DNA of 64,000 bases from assembly GCF_002234595.1 (NCBI RefSeq), contig NZ_NMUL01000007.1, positions 372,001-436,000 on the forward strand, written 5' to 3'. Below are positions 48,018 to 57,634 of this stretch, in pieces (positions within the stretch are counted from its first letter, which is position 1; the number at the start of each line of letters is the position of its first letter). The position numbers and the translations under genes were made by a program. The notes beneath the pieces were generated by a model, which saw only the letters and a program-made list of their open reading frames with translations, was not told where the DNA came from and made no database searches. Origin of the DNA: Amycolatopsis vastitatis. GTDB taxonomy: Bacteria; Actinomycetota; Actinomycetes; Mycobacteriales; Pseudonocardiaceae.

Positions 48018-48605
48018 CTACCGACGCCGGGACACCAGCCGCCACGCCACCCTCGCCATGTCGAGCACCGGCAGGGCGGCGAACCTCGCCCTGAACTCGG
48101 GCTTCGCCTTGGCCGCGGTCGAGTCGTAGACGGTGAGGATCGCGTTCGCGGTCTGTGGGTCGATCGGTACGCCGTCGACTTTGCGAGCCACAAACTTGTC
48201 CCTGACCTCCCGCAGGATCTCGAAGCGGTCCGCGCCCGGCTCGGCCTCCGGCAGGCTGTCGGCGAAGTCGGCCATGTCCGCGTAGGACTGCCAGTCCTCC
48301 GTGCCCTGGCACGCCTCGCACGTGACCGCACGCGGATCGTCCGTCAGTTCCGGAGTGGCCGCCCTGCTCGCGCACGCGGCGCTACCCGGACTCACCGGCG
48401 AGCCGAAATGGACGACGCCCGTCGCAGCGAGGTAGGCGTCGCGCCACCCATCCTGGAACCGGCCCATGATCGCGGCCGCACCGGTGCCGACCGGCATGTC
48501 CGCGATCGCGTCCATGACGACCTCGCTGAGCGCAGGAGCGTTCGGCAATCCCGCCCGATACGCCTGGCGGCCCGCCTCGACCACAGGATCAAGCTCCTCG
48601 GTCAT
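48018..48605 (-). CDS. Hypothetical protein, 195 aa
   Basis: The product is helical overall, with a possible CxxC (CEACQGTEDWQ) in the middle and a basic end. It is the last gene of a five-gene overlapping run. No family is recognised. Confidence 0.5.
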   Translation of the reverse strand: MTEELDPVVEAGRQAYRAGLPNAPALSEVVMDAIADMPVGTGAAAIMGRFQDGWRDAYLAATGVVHFGSPVSPGSAACASRAATPELTDDPRAVTCEACQGTEDWQSYADMADFADSLPEAEPGADRFEILREVRDKFVARKVDGVPIDPQTANAILTVYDSTAAKAKPEFRARFAALPVLDMARVAWRLVSRRR

Positions 48606-49098
48606 CGGGGGTCACCTCCGACCGCCGGACTTCCAGCACCCGGTCACGCCTGACGGGATGCGGCCACGGGAACCCCGCGTTCACGGCCACGGTGACCCGG
48701 TTGACCTTGAGCAGCCGGAACCAGCCGTCGTCCGTGCGCACTGCGGTCGCGGCCTTCAACTCCTCCTCCGTGTAGGGCACTGGCGGAGACTCGCGCAGTC
48801 TTTCCACCCTTGTCAGGAGCATCCGGTGCCGTCGCTCAGCGTCCTGGTACGCCTTGTACGCCTCGATGTCCAAGTCGAACTTGGCGTCTGCGCGCTTGGC
48901 CTGCGTGGGTGTCGTGCGCCGACGAATGCCGGACACAATGGCCGGATCGGTCTCCGCCTCTGAGCGAGGCGCGGTGCGCCCCTCGAACTTCACCTTCAGC
49001 CGGTCGCGTACCTCTTCGGCCGCCTTCAACTCGGCCTCCGTGATGGCCAGCACCTCCGCGTAGTTGTCGACCGTGACGTTGCTGTGGAGGGTTGTCAT
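48589..49098 (-). CDS. Hypothetical coiled-coil protein, 169 aa
   Basis: The ATG at 49098 starts MTTLHSNVTVDNYAEV. The helices (ITEAELKAAEEVRDRLKVKF; AYKAYQDAERRHRMLLTRV) suggest a coiled coil; the end is beta-rich (GWFRLLKVNRVTVAVNAGF). It overlaps both neighbours. The function is unknown. Confidence 0.5.
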   Translation of the reverse strand: MTTLHSNVTVDNYAEVLAITEAELKAAEEVRDRLKVKFEGRTAPRSEAETDPAIVSGIRRRTTPTQAKRADAKFDLDIEAYKAYQDAERRHRMLLTRVERLRESPPVPYTEEELKAATAVRTDDGWFRLLKVNRVTVAVNAGFPWPHPVRRDRVLEVRRSEVTPDDRGA

Positions 49099-49466
49099 CG
49101 CGGCTGCTGCCTCCGCTCCGTCTTGTCGTGCAGCGGAATCGGCAGCTCGTGACCGAAGTACGACAGCCACTCGTCGAACGAGCCCCTGTGGACGATGTAG
49201 GCGCCGCTGGCCATGAACCCGTACCGGTCGGGCGGGCACTTGTCGGCCGGGTAGGCGACCGTGAACCTGCCCGCGATCTCCCGCACGGCCACGAGCGGCG
49301 CGTCTGACAGGACGGGATGGAGACCCGGAACCCCGTCGCCCACGACGTAGACGACCTGCACGTTGAGGTCGCCGCTGATCATGTTGTTCGGGTTGGGACG
49401 CAGGTTGTGCGAACTCCGCAGGATCTGCGCACGCATCCCGTACAGGGCGGGCTTCTCGCTGGTCAC
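49095..49466 (-). CDS. Hypothetical protein, 123 aa
   Basis: The GTG at 49466 overlaps the upstream stop (GTGA). The product is beta-rich (NVQVVYVVGDGVPGLHPV; GRFTVAYPADKCPPDRYGF) with no clear motif. It is coupled to both neighbours. Confidence 0.5.
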   Translation of the reverse strand: MTSEKPALYGMRAQILRSSHNLRPNPNNMISGDLNVQVVYVVGDGVPGLHPVLSDAPLVAVREIAGRFTVAYPADKCPPDRYGFMASGAYIVHRGSFDEWLSYFGHELPIPLHDKTERRQQPR

Positions 49467-49858
49467 TGCACCTCCGCCCGAATCGCCCTGTCCACGGCGT
49501 CGACGACCAGCATCTGCCAGTCCGTATCCGTGAACACGACATCGAGGTCGGCGTACCCCACGTCGGCGAGCGGTTCGTGATGCCGCCAGACGATCCCGCC
49601 GGCCTCCGCCTTCCCCAGACTTCGGCGGCCGTCGAAGACCTCGGCCACCACGACGATGAACGAGAGCCGCTTGCGCAAGAACTCGTCGTGGTCGTGGGCC
49701 GAGTAGGTCCCGGGATCGAAGCTGAGCGGGGTCACGCTCCCGTCGATCCGGTCCGGTCGCCTCGTGACCGTCAAGCCCGAAGGGACGGTGATCTCCCACG
49801 CCTCCAGTTGCTCGGCCGTGACGACCTTCTCGCCGAACTGCACTTCTCCGTCCCTCAT
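49463..49858 (-). CDS. Hypothetical protein, 131 aa
   Basis: The ATG at 49858 starts MRDGEVQFGEKVV. It is an alpha/beta protein (LSFIVVVAEVFDGRRSLG; YADLDVVFTDTDWQMLVVD). It is translationally coupled with the gene at 49855 (ATGA). Confidence 0.5.
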   Translation of the reverse strand: MRDGEVQFGEKVVTAEQLEAWEITVPSGLTVTRRPDRIDGSVTPLSFDPGTYSAHDHDEFLRKRLSFIVVVAEVFDGRRSLGKAEAGGIVWRHHEPLADVGYADLDVVFTDTDWQMLVVDAVDRAIRAEVQ

Positions 49859-50139
49859 GACTGGCCCTCCTGCCTCGGCGTCGGCAGTTCGTCGGCCTCG
49901 TCCAGTGGGCACACGTCGAAGTGCGTGATCCAATGCCCTTTGGCGATGAACTGCGCCGCACGCAGGCTGCCGTCCCTCACCGCCGTGTCGCGGTCGGTGG
50001 CGTCCACGATGGCCACCAGCCTCACGTTCGGGTCTTCCATCGTGAGTTCAACGCGGTACGGGTGCTTCGGTTCGTTCGCGCTAACAACGAGCTTCGCCGC
50101 GCGCGCCTTGCCGAGGACCGTCTGCGGACCGCCGTCCAT
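49855..50139 (-). CDS. Hypothetical protein, 94 aa
   Basis: The ATG at 50139 is preferred because the protein from there is well formed (PHPYRVELTM-like beta part, then VRLVAIVDATDRDTAVRDG and GHWITHFDVCPL). The frame is open to 50244 but that part is low-complexity. It starts the minus-strand run to 48018. The region 50140-50358 shows no other supported gene. Confidence 0.45.
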   Translation of the reverse strand: MDGGPQTVLGKARAAKLVVSANEPKHPYRVELTMEDPNVRLVAIVDATDRDTAVRDGSLRAAQFIAKGHWITHFDVCPLDEADELPTPRQEGQS

Positions 50140-50358
50140 GACGATGTGTGCGCGTTCCGCGTCGCGGTCGTGGCCCCCTTCCGCGCCGCCGTCTACTGCT
50201 CCTGGTTCTGGGCGCGCTTGAGCCACATGATCGGTTCGAACCACGTTTGGTGCCTTTCCGCTCTGTCCGGGTCAATGCCAGGGAACCCCCTGGCTGGGCA
50301 CCATTGACCCTACCTGGAAAGTAGCAAAAACCGCTTCTACCAGCGCAAACGAGGTACT

Positions 50359-50505
50359 TTGACGATCAAGGTCCGAGAATTCCTATCCGAAGTGGATAGG
50401 GCGGCAGCCGATGGATCACCAGCCCTGCCGGCCGATTCCGACGGTCGTCCTGTCGGGTGGTGCGAGCTGCGTGCCGGGCGATGCAACGTGACGATGACGG
50501 CGTGA
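50359..50505 (+). CDS. Small protein, 48 aa, next to the junction
   Basis: A TTG start gives TIKVREFLSEVDRAAADG, then PVGWCELRAGRCNVTMTA. The stop overlaps the next start (GTGA), which supports both as real. No family is recognised. It lies on the inner side of the right junction, where recombination-accessory genes are often found. Confidence 0.4.
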   Translation: MTIKVREFLSEVDRAAADGSPALPADSDGRPVGWCELRAGRCNVTMTA

Positions 50506-50690
50506 GCGACGAGGTAGTGCGTGAGGTCGGGGTCCAGCGGGTCCATGCGGCTGGTGGTGTGTGCTGGCAGTGCAACGGCCCGGCGGTCAGCGGCGAGAAG
50601 CTGCCCGGTCGGCGCCACCGGGTGCGGCTGCTGTGCGAGCGCCACGATCGTCTCGTGTTCGGCGGACATGTCGAGGTTCGGAAGCTCTAA
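50502..50690 (+). CDS. Small zinc-binding protein, 62 aa, next to the junction
   Basis: The GTG lies inside the preceding stop. The product has CWQCNGPAVSG and RVRLLCERHDRLVFGG, a Cys-x2-Cys...Cys-x2-His set suited to bind one zinc. It ends 21 bp before an inverted repeat and about 75 bp before the junction. Regulation of excision is a guess from position only. Confidence 0.5.
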   Translation: MSDEVVREVGVQRVHAAGGVCWQCNGPAVSGEKLPGRRHRVRLLCERHDRLVFGGHVEVRKL

Positions 50691-50710
50691 ATTGTGTCGT
50701 TGACGTGCAG

Positions 50711-50751
50711 AAACCGCACCTTTCACCCAAACGGGTGAAAGTGTGTGGTTT
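50711..50751. repeat. Imperfect inverted repeat at the right end of the element
   Basis: AAACCGCACCTTTCACCC (50711-50728) pairs with 50733-50751 apart from two differences and one extra base, across a four-base centre. It could be the terminator of the small genes or a recombinase binding site (serine integrases use imperfect palindromic attachment sites). Only bases left of about 50,763 differ from SARP-like coding sequence. Confidence 0.5.
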
Positions 50752-50775
50752 TCCGGGTGTGGGCTTGCCGATGCC
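50745..50775. other. Right attachment junction (attR candidate)
   Basis: Minus-strand reading of SARP sequence is family-like through DGMAGIGK (P-loop; ends near 50,764). It then turns into KPTPGKPHTF and non-family residues, where a Thr-(Thr/Ala)-Leu-Ala helix is expected. The switch inside a conserved motif shows recombination at this point. The crossover core cannot be fixed without the left end. Confidence 0.65.
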
Positions 50776-51998
50776 GGCCATCCCGTCGATCGCCTCGATC
50801 ACGACGGCCGTCGGCGCGGTGTGCGCGACGCTGTCCCGGGCCGACAGCAGCCGGGAGAGCTCGGGTTCGCGGCCGGCGAAGTCGGCGATGTCACCGGGGA
50901 GGTCATTGCGGACCGCGGCGGCGGGCCGGGTGGTGACCGGCGGGGCCGGCGGGGCCGGGGCGGCCGGGAACAGGCGGGGATCGTTGTCGAGGATCCGGCG
51001 GTGGATGCCGGCCAGGCGGGGCGAGGGGTCCAGCCCGAACCGGTCGACGAGCACTGCCCGGGCTCGCGTGAACGTGTCCAGCGCGTCCGCCTGGCGGCCC
51101 GCTCGGTACAGGGCCGTCATCAGCTGGCCCCACAGCCGCTCGTGGCCGGGGTGCCGGTCGCTCAGCGCCGTCAGTTCGCCGATCAGGTCTTCGCCGGCGC
51201 CAGTGGCTAGGTCGGCGTCGATGCGGTCTTCCAGGGCGCCGAGCCGCAACGCCCGCAGCCGCCGGGTTTCGGCCAGCAACGCCGCCGTGCCGGCGAAGTC
51301 CTCGTAGGCGTCACCGCGCCACAGCGCCAGCGCGCGTGACAGCCGGTCCGACGCCGTCACCGGGTCTGCCGCCAGGGCGGCCCGCCCGGCGGTCACCAGC
51401 CGTTCGAACTCGCGGGCGTCGAGCAGTGCGGGTTCCAGCCGCAGGGCGTAGCCGGCCGCGCGGGTCTCGATCGGGTCGGCCCCGGCGAGGGCGGCGGCGA
51501 CCGGCGCCAGCGAGCGGCGCAGGCGCGACATGTAGGTCCGCACGGTCCGGGGCGTGCCGGGCGTGGCGTCGACGTTCCACAACGCACCCGCCATGGTGTC
51601 CACCCCGGTGACCCGGCCGGCGTTCGCGATGAGCAGCGCGAGCAGCGTGCGGATGCGGGGACCGCCCAGCTCGAGCGGCCGGCCGTGCACCAGCACCTCG
51701 AACGGGCCGAGCACGCGGAATTCCGGTCGTTCCTGCCCCTGGGCCGTTTCGCTCGCCGGGTCGTCCATCCCCACCATGTTCAGGAGGGCCGGTCCGCGGT
51801 GTGGATACGGGTCCGTTCGGCCCAATCCCGGTGTTCGGTGCGCAAGGCGGTCTCGCGCCCGGCTTCGTCCCACTGGCCACATTGGACAGTGTGGCGGCGG
51901 ACGCCGGCGGCGCCGGTCTGTCCACAATGGAATTCCGGGGCATGTCGCAGTCGGTCGCAACCGGTCCTCATCGGCCTTGGCCAGCCCAAACGCCCGAG

Positions 51999-52037
51999 GG
52001 TGTGCCGCGCGGCCCCGATCGGGCCCGGCGGCACACC
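51999..52037 (-). terminator. GC-rich hairpin terminator after kamA
   Basis: GGTGTGCCG (51999-52007) pairs with CGGCACACC (52029-52037), with an inner GGCCC/GGGCC-rich stem, 24 bp past the aminomutase stop. The rest of the 283-bp gap 51778-52060 shows no gene. Confidence 0.7.
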
Positions 52038-52060
52038 TCTCGAACGGTGACGCGTCGGCG

Positions 52061-53449
52061 TCAGCTGGAGCGGTTCGCCCACCAGCTCTGGCCGGCTTCG
52101 GGCAGGGTGGAGATCGGGTCGTAGTACGGGTACCGGCGCTGCAACGCTTCCGGGTCCTCGAGTTCGATGCCCGTCCGGTAGTTCTTCGTCCAGTACGAGA
52201 TCCCCAGCTCGCGGTCGTACTCGGCCAGCTGGTGCACCCACCGCTTCCCGACATAGGGCACGTCGCACACGATGCGCGGCGTCGCGTACCCCGGCAGGTA
52301 CCCCATGATCGCGTGCTGCAGTTCCTGGGCCTCCCACACCGAAACCCGCCAGTGTTCGGCGTTCGGGATCATGTCGCACATGTAGAAGTAGTACGGCAGG
52401 ATGTTCGCTTCCCCTTGCAGGGCGAAGCAAAGGTCCAGCAGCGCCGCCGGGGTCGCGTTGACTCCGCGCATCAGCACGCCCTGGTTGCGGACGTCGCGGA
52501 CCCCGACGTTGAGGGCCGTCTGGGCCGCCTCGGCCACCAGGGGCGTCACCGACTGGGCGTGGTTGACGTGGGTGTGGATCGCCAGGTTGACGCCGCGGCG
52601 CTGGGCCGTCACGGCGACGCGCTCGAGGCCTTCGACGACCTTCGGCTGGAGCCAGTGCTGCGGCAGCGCCGCCAGGGCCTTCGTCGCCAGGCGGATGTCG
52701 CGGACCGTGTCGATGTCCATCAGGCGCATCAGGAACGACTCCAGCTGCGGCCACGGCACGTTGGCGACGTCGCCGCCCGAGACGACCACGTCGCGGACGC
52801 CCGGGGTCTTCTTCAGGTAGGCGATCATCGCGTCCTGGCGGTCGACCGGCTTGAGCGTCAGCTTGTGCTTCTCGATCTGCTCGGTCGAGTTGCCGACGAG
52901 GTCCATCCGGGTGCAGTGGCCGCAGTACTGCGGGCAGGTCGAGATCATCTCGGCCAGCACCTTGGTCGGGTAGCGGTGGGTCAGGCCCTCCACGACCCAC
53001 ATCTCCGCCTCGTGCAGCGAGTCGCGCTCCGAGTGCGGGTGGCTCGGCCACACCGGGTCACGATCGCTGCGCACCGGGAGCATATAGCGGCGGATCGGGT
53101 CGGCGTAGAACGCCTCGGTCACCTTCGCCGGGTCGGTGCCGGCCGTCGGCGCCATCGTGTTGAGCATCTGCGGGGGGAGCAGCATCGACATCGTCGCCAT
53201 CTCGCGCTGGTCGGCGAGCAGGTCGTCGTAGAAGCGTTCCTCGAGCAGGTCGCCCATGAGCGCGCGCAGCTGCTTGACGTTGCGGACGCAGTGCACCCGC
53301 TGCCACTGCGCGTCACGCCACTCGGCCTCGGTCACGTCGTGCCAGCCGGGGAAGCGGCGCCAGTCGGGTTCCACCAGCTCGGCGCGGGCGTACTCGTAGG
53401 GCTGGTCGAAGGCGGCGGCAGGCGTCACAGGTTCCTGGATCGCAGTCAC
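52061..53449 (-). CDS. kamA: Lysine 2,3-aminomutase-family radical SAM enzyme
   Basis: The 462-aa product has the cluster motif CPQYCGHC (C-x3-C-x2-C), DVVVSGGDVANVP, a PLP-lysine region after it, and NQGVLMRGVNATPAAL plus EANILPYYFYMCDMIPN, in the KamA order. Clostridial KamA acts on L-lysine; related actinobacterial members can act on other amino acids, so the substrate is not fixed. It is a single gene with a downstream terminator. It belongs to the chromosome, not to the element. Confidence 0.85.
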   Translation of the reverse strand: MTAIQEPVTPAAAFDQPYEYARAELVEPDWRRFPGWHDVTEAEWRDAQWQRVHCVRNVKQLRALMGDLLEERFYDDLLADQREMATMSMLLPPQMLNTMAPTAGTDPAKVTEAFYADPIRRYMLPVRSDRDPVWPSHPHSERDSLHEAEMWVVEGLTHRYPTKVLAEMISTCPQYCGHCTRMDLVGNSTEQIEKHKLTLKPVDRQDAMIAYLKKTPGVRDVVVSGGDVANVPWPQLESFLMRLMDIDTVRDIRLATKALAALPQHWLQPKVVEGLERVAVTAQRRGVNLAIHTHVNHAQSVTPLVAEAAQTALNVGVRDVRNQGVLMRGVNATPAALLDLCFALQGEANILPYYFYMCDMIPNAEHWRVSVWEAQELQHAIMGYLPGYATPRIVCDVPYVGKRWVHQLAEYDRELGISYWTKNYRTGIELEDPEALQRRYPYYDPISTLPEAGQSWWANRSS

Positions 53450-53580
53450 TTGTACTCCTAGTCGTCGGGAACGCGTTAAAATATCCTGTCATAACGTTCT
53501 CACGGAGTAAATCTTCCTGCTTGCCGGGTTGCGTTCCCCCACGTGGAGGAAGGGCCGGGCGGCGGGGCAGACTCGGAGGC

Positions 53581-55185
53581 GTGACGGACGAGAACACGAC
53601 GCTCCTGCTCGGCGGGCGCATCTACACCCCCACCGGTCCGGACGCCACGGCGATGGCGGTCACCGGCGGCACCGTGGTCTGGGTCGGCCAGGACGCCCCG
53701 GCCCGCGCCCTCCACCCCGGCGCCGAGGTGGTCGACCTGCGGGGCGCGTTCGTGGCGCCCGCGTTCGTCGACGCGCACGTCCACGCCACCGCGACCGGCC
53801 TGCACCTGACCGGCCTCGACCTCACCGGCGTCCGCAGCGGCGCCGAACTGCTGGCCCGCGTGCGCGACGCCGTCGTCCCCGGCCAGATCCTGCTCGCCCA
53901 CGGCTGGGACGAGAGCACCTGGACCGACCCCCGGCTGCCCGGCCGCGCCGAGCTCGACGCCGCCGCCGGCCGCACGCCCGTCTACCTCAGCCGCGTCGAC
54001 GTCCACTCCGCGCTCGTGTCCACCGCCCTGGTCGAACTGGCCCCGGCGGCCCGCGACGCGGAGGGCTGGTCGCCCGATGGCCCGCTGACCCGCGCCGCCC
54101 ACCACGCCGTCCGCGGGGCCGTTCGCGCGGCGATCACCCCGGAGCAGCGGGACCGCGCCCAGCGGGCGTTCCTCGCCGAGGCCGCCCGCCAAGGCATCGT
54201 CAGCGTCCACGAATGCGCCGGCCCCGACATCTCCGGCCGCGACGACCTGGCCGCCCTCCTCGCCCTCGCCGGACCGGACACGCCCGAGGTCGTCGGCTAC
54301 TGGGGCGAACTCGGCGCCGTCGGGGCCGCCCGCGACCTCGGCGCCCGCGGCCTGGCCGGGGACCTGTTCGCCGACGGCGCGCTCGGCTCGCACACCGCGG
54401 CGCTGACCGCCCCCTACGCCGAGCACCCCGGTACCGGGTCGCTCTACCTCGACGCGCACCGCATCGCCGAACACCTCACCGCATGCACCGAAGCCGGGCT
54501 GCAGGCCGGCTTCCACGTCATCGGCGACGCCGCGGCCGCCGAGGTGATCGAGGGCTTCCGCCTCGCGGAGAAGGAGGTCGGGCAGCGTGCGCTGGCCGCC
54601 CGCCACCACCGGCTGGAGCACCTGGAGATGGTCACCGCCGAGCAGGCGAAGCTGCTGGCCGGCTGGGGAGTGGTCGCCTCGGTGCAGCCGCTGTTCGACG
54701 CCCTCTGGGGCGGCCCGGAAGGCATGTACGCCGAACGTCTCGGCGCGGACCGCGCGGTGCGGCTCAACCCGTTCTCGACACTCGCCGCCGAAGGCGTCCT
54801 GCTCGCCTTCGGCTCCGACGCGCCGGTGACGCCGCTCGACCCGTGGGCGAGCGTCCGCGCCGCGGCCTACCACCGGACCCCGGGCGCGGGCCTGTCGCCG
54901 CGGGCGGCGTTCACCGCCCACACCCGGGCCGGGCACCGGGCCGCGGGAGTCAACGACGGCGTCACCGGGAGCCTCGTCCCGGGCGCGCCGGCGCACTACG
55001 CGATCTGGGACGCGACCGATCTCGTCGTGGCCACGCCGGACAGCCGCGTGCAGCGCTGGTCAACCGACCCGCGGGCCGGGGTGCCGCCGCTGCCGCGGCT
55101 CGAGCCCGACGCCACCCTGCCGCGCTGCCTGCGGACCGTGCGGGCCGGCAAGGTCGTCTACGACGACTTCACGCCGGGCACCTAG
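53581..55185 (+). CDS. Metal-dependent amidohydrolase (YtcJ-like)
   Basis: The GTG at 53581 gives 534 aa. Metal-site motifs are [40 protein letters not shown] and [15 protein letters not shown], in the order of the YtcJ/amidohydrolase-3 family. It lies 11 bp before lnt on the same strand, so they may be co-transcribed. The substrate is unknown. Confidence 0.85.
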   Translation: MTDENTTLLLGGRIYTPTGPDATAMAVTGGTVVWVGQDAPARALHPGAEVVDLRGAFVAPAFVDAHVHATATGLHLTGLDLTGVRSGAELLARVRDAVVPGQILLAHGWDESTWTDPRLPGRAELDAAAGRTPVYLSRVDVHSALVSTALVELAPAARDAEGWSPDGPLTRAAHHAVRGAVRAAITPEQRDRAQRAFLAEAARQGIVSVHECAGPDISGRDDLAALLALAGPDTPEVVGYWGELGAVGAARDLGARGLAGDLFADGALGSHTAALTAPYAEHPGTGSLYLDAHRIAEHLTACTEAGLQAGFHVIGDAAAAEVIEGFRLAEKEVGQRALAARHHRLEHLEMVTAEQAKLLAGWGVVASVQPLFDALWGGPEGMYAERLGADRAVRLNPFSTLAAEGVLLAFGSDAPVTPLDPWASVRAAAYHRTPGAGLSPRAAFTAHTRAGHRAAGVNDGVTGSLVPGAPAHYAIWDATDLVVATPDSRVQRWSTDPRAGVPPLPRLEPDATLPRCLRTVRAGKVVYDDFTPGT

Positions 55186-55196
55186 AGTTGTCAGCC

Positions 55197-56810
55197 GTGG
55201 CAGTCACCGTCGCGGACCCGGAACCGGGCGCCCCGCACCTCCCCGCGCGCCCCCGGCGCTTTCCCCGTGCCTGGCTGCTGCGCCTGGCCGCGGCACTGGC
55301 GTCCGGGTTCGCCTACTACCTGAGCTTCGCGCCGCGCCCGCTGTGGTGGCTCGCGCCGCTGGCGTTCGCCGGGTTCGCCCTCGTGCTTCGCGGGCGCCGC
55401 TTCCGCGGCGGGTTCGGCCACGGCTTCGCGTTCGGCTTCGTGTTCTTCCTGCCGCTGCTGACGTGGCTGCTGGACTTCCTGGGCCCCGACTTCGGCCCGT
55501 GGCCGTGGCTGGGCCTGTCGTTCGCGCTGGCGCTGTACTACGGCCTGGCGGGCGGCCTCATCACGCTCGTCTGGCGCCTGCCCGCCGGGCCGCTGTGGGC
55601 GGCGCTGGTGTTCATCGCCCTGGAGACGCCGCGCGCATGGTTCCCGTTCGGCGGCTTCCCCTGGGGCCGGGTCGCGTTCAGCCAGCCCGAGGGCGCCTTC
55701 CTGCCGCTCGCCTCGATCGGCGGCGCCCCGCTGGTCGGCCTCGCCGTCGTCCTCACCGGGTTCTGCCTGGCCGCGCTCGCCGGACGCCTCTGGGACGCGC
55801 GCAAGCTCACCCGGCCCACCGTCCTCGCCGCGGTCGGCACCGTCCTGCCGGTCGTCGCCGGCCTGGCGCTGTGGCCGGCGATCGGGACCGGTGCGCAGGA
55901 CGGCGAACTCACCGTCGCGACCGTACAGGGCAACGCCCCGGACATCGGGCTCGCCCTGCAGGGCGAGCGCGCCCTGCTGCGCCGCAACACCATCGCCGAG
56001 AGCCAACGGCTGCTGGACGCCATCCACGCCGGAAAGGTCGCGAAGCCCGACCTGCTGGTCTGGCCGGAGAGCGCCACGACCGTCACCGGCCCGGACCCCC
56101 AGGTCGACCAGCTCGTCGCGAGCTTCGGCGTGCCCGCGCTCATCGGGGCCCTCTACGAGCTGCCGGACAGGCACATCCAGAACTCCGTGATCGCCTGGGA
56201 CCCGCGCACCGGGCCGGGACAGCGTTACGCGAAGCAGCAGCTGGTGCCGTTCGGCGAGTACGTGCCCGCCCGCAAGGTCGCCGAGCTGGTCACGCCGTTC
56301 CTCGACCAGGAGACGGTCGACATGCTCCCCGGCGACGGCACGAACCAGACGCTGGCCGTCGCGGGCACGAAGGCCGGCGTGTTCGTCTGCTACGAGGCGG
56401 CGTTCGACTACCCGGCCCGCGACGCCGTCCACGCGGGCGCGGAGGTGCTGGTGGTGCCGACCAACAACGCCTGGTACGGCCGCAGCGAAATGAGCGTCCA
56501 GCAGCTGGCCATGTCGCGGCTGCGCGCGGTCGAACACGGCCGGGCCGTCGTCGTCTCGGCCGTGTCGGGGGTGAGCGCGATCGTCGCGCCCGACGGGTCC
56601 GTGACCAGCTCAACGGGCCTTTTCACGGCGGAGTCCCTGGTCGGGCGCGTCCCGTTGCGGACACAGACTACGCTGTCGGATCGACTAGGTGCGTGGACGG
56701 AGTACGGGCTGCTGGCTCTGGCGATCGCCGGGGTGGCCGGCGGGCTCGTACTCCGTTTTCGCACCCGGCGCGACAGCGCCGGCACGGCAGCAGGGGAAGC
56801 GGCGGACTGA
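55197..56810 (+). CDS. lnt: Apolipoprotein N-acyltransferase
   Basis: The GTG at 55197 gives 537 aa: about six to eight membrane helices in the first 230 residues, then a nitrilase domain with the triad Glu (LLVWPESA), Lys ([14 protein letters not shown]) and Cys (VFVCYEAAF). A last membrane helix ([15 protein letters not shown]) closes the protein. It adds the third acyl chain to membrane lipoproteins. The order lnt-ppm1 is typical of mycobacteria and relatives. Confidence 0.95.
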   Translation: MAVTVADPEPGAPHLPARPRRFPRAWLLRLAAALASGFAYYLSFAPRPLWWLAPLAFAGFALVLRGRRFRGGFGHGFAFGFVFFLPLLTWLLDFLGPDFGPWPWLGLSFALALYYGLAGGLITLVWRLPAGPLWAALVFIALETPRAWFPFGGFPWGRVAFSQPEGAFLPLASIGGAPLVGLAVVLTGFCLAALAGRLWDARKLTRPTVLAAVGTVLPVVAGLALWPAIGTGAQDGELTVATVQGNAPDIGLALQGERALLRRNTIAESQRLLDAIHAGKVAKPDLLVWPESATTVTGPDPQVDQLVASFGVPALIGALYELPDRHIQNSVIAWDPRTGPGQRYAKQQLVPFGEYVPARKVAELVTPFLDQETVDMLPGDGTNQTLAVAGTKAGVFVCYEAAFDYPARDAVHAGAEVLVVPTNNAWYGRSEMSVQQLAMSRLRAVEHGRAVVVSAVSGVSAIVAPDGSVTSSTGLFTAESLVGRVPLRTQTTLSDRLGAWTEYGLLALAIAGVAGGLVLRFRTRRDSAGTAAGEAAD

Positions 56811-56836
56811 GACGCCGCGGATTCGGAGGAAGACGG

Positions 56837-57604
56837 ATGTCGCAGGCGCCGCGGGGGGCCCGGGAAATCGAGCCGGTGCTGGTGGTGATCCCGACCTACA
56901 ACGAGCGGGAGAACCTCGGCCCGATCCTGGACCGCCTGCACAAGGCACTCCCGGATGTGCACGTGCTGGTGGTGGACGACGGCAGCCCGGACGGTACCGG
57001 TGAGCTCGCCGACGAGCGGGCCGCCGCGAACGAGCGCGTCCACGTGCTGCACCGGACCGAGAAGGCCGGCCTGGGCGCCGCCTACGTCGCCGGGTTCCGC
57101 TGGGGCCTGGCGCGCGAGTACAACACGATCGTCGAGATGGACGCCGACGGCTCGCACGCGCCCGAGGACCTGCCCCGCCTGCTGGACGCGGTCGGCGACG
57201 CCGACCTGGCGATCGGGTCGCGGTACGTGCCGGGCGGCAGCGTGGTGAACTGGCCGCTGAAACGCCAGATCCTCTCCCGCGGCGCGAACGTCTACTCCCA
57301 GATCGCGCTGGGCATGCGGACCCGGGATATCACGGCGGGCTTCCGCGCTTACCGCCGTCCGGTGCTGGAGAAGCTCGCCCTGGACGAGGTCAACTCCCAC
57401 GGTTACTGCTTCCAGATCGACCTGACGATCCGCACGGCCGACGCCGGGTTCGAGATCGTCGAGGTGCCGATCACGTTCACCGAGCGCGAGATCGGCGAGT
57501 CGAAGATGAACGGCTCGATCATCCGCGAGGCGTTCCTGCGGGTGGCGAAGTGGGGCGCCGAGCGCCGCTGGAACCAGCTGCGGGGGATTCTCGGGTCACG
57601 CTGA
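56837..57604 (+). CDS. ppm1: Polyprenol-phosphate mannosyltransferase
   Basis: GGAGGAAG precedes the ATG. The 255-aa GT2 enzyme has [48 protein letters not shown] (DxD) and the acceptor region [17 protein letters not shown]. It transfers mannose from GDP-mannose to polyprenol phosphate for lipoglycan and protein mannosylation. Separate from, and coupled to, lnt, as in many actinomycetes (fused in M. tuberculosis). Confidence 0.94.
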   Translation: MSQAPRGAREIEPVLVVIPTYNERENLGPILDRLHKALPDVHVLVVDDGSPDGTGELADERAAANERVHVLHRTEKAGLGAAYVAGFRWGLAREYNTIVEMDADGSHAPEDLPRLLDAVGDADLAIGSRYVPGGSVVNWPLKRQILSRGANVYSQIALGMRTRDITAGFRAYRRPVLEKLALDEVNSHGYCFQIDLTIRTADAGFEIVEVPITFTEREIGESKMNGSIIREAFLRVAKWGAERRWNQLRGILGSR

Positions 57605-57634
57605 CGGACGTGCTCATCGGGCATCATGGGGCCG

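Larger units (their letters stand above)
50587..51777 (-). pseudogene. Truncated SARP (AfsR-like) transcriptional regulator
   Basis: A start at 51777 (or 51768) gives MDDPASETAQ, then an OmpR-like winged helix (FRVLGPFEVLVHGRPLELGG; RTVRTYMSRLRRSL) to about residue 100. The BTAD follows (about 105-260: YEDFAGTAALLAETRRLRAL; HERLWGQLMTALYRAGRQAD; FGLDPSPRLAGIHRRIL). It reaches the start of NB-ARC (FAGREPELSRLL, VVIEAIDGMAGIGK). The rest of NB-ARC and the usual TPR part are missing; the last about 59 residues, to the stop at 50587, are read from element DNA. The remaining product might still bind DNA as a small SARP. Confidence 0.8.

Noticed and set aside
50081..50275. 64-codon Arg/Ser/Gly-rich minus-strand frame upstream of 50139
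   Set aside because: Low-complexity composition typical of off-frame reading; no ribosome binding site or conserved motif.
50337..50726. 129-codon minus-strand frame opposite the two small junction genes
   Set aside because: The plus-strand pair has a GTGA overlap and Cys/His motif; the minus-strand frame has no motif.
53529..55185. Open frame running in a second plus-strand frame through the amidohydrolase into lnt
   Set aside because: The part before 55197 is Arg/Pro-rich noise; only from the GTG at 55197 does it read as Lnt.
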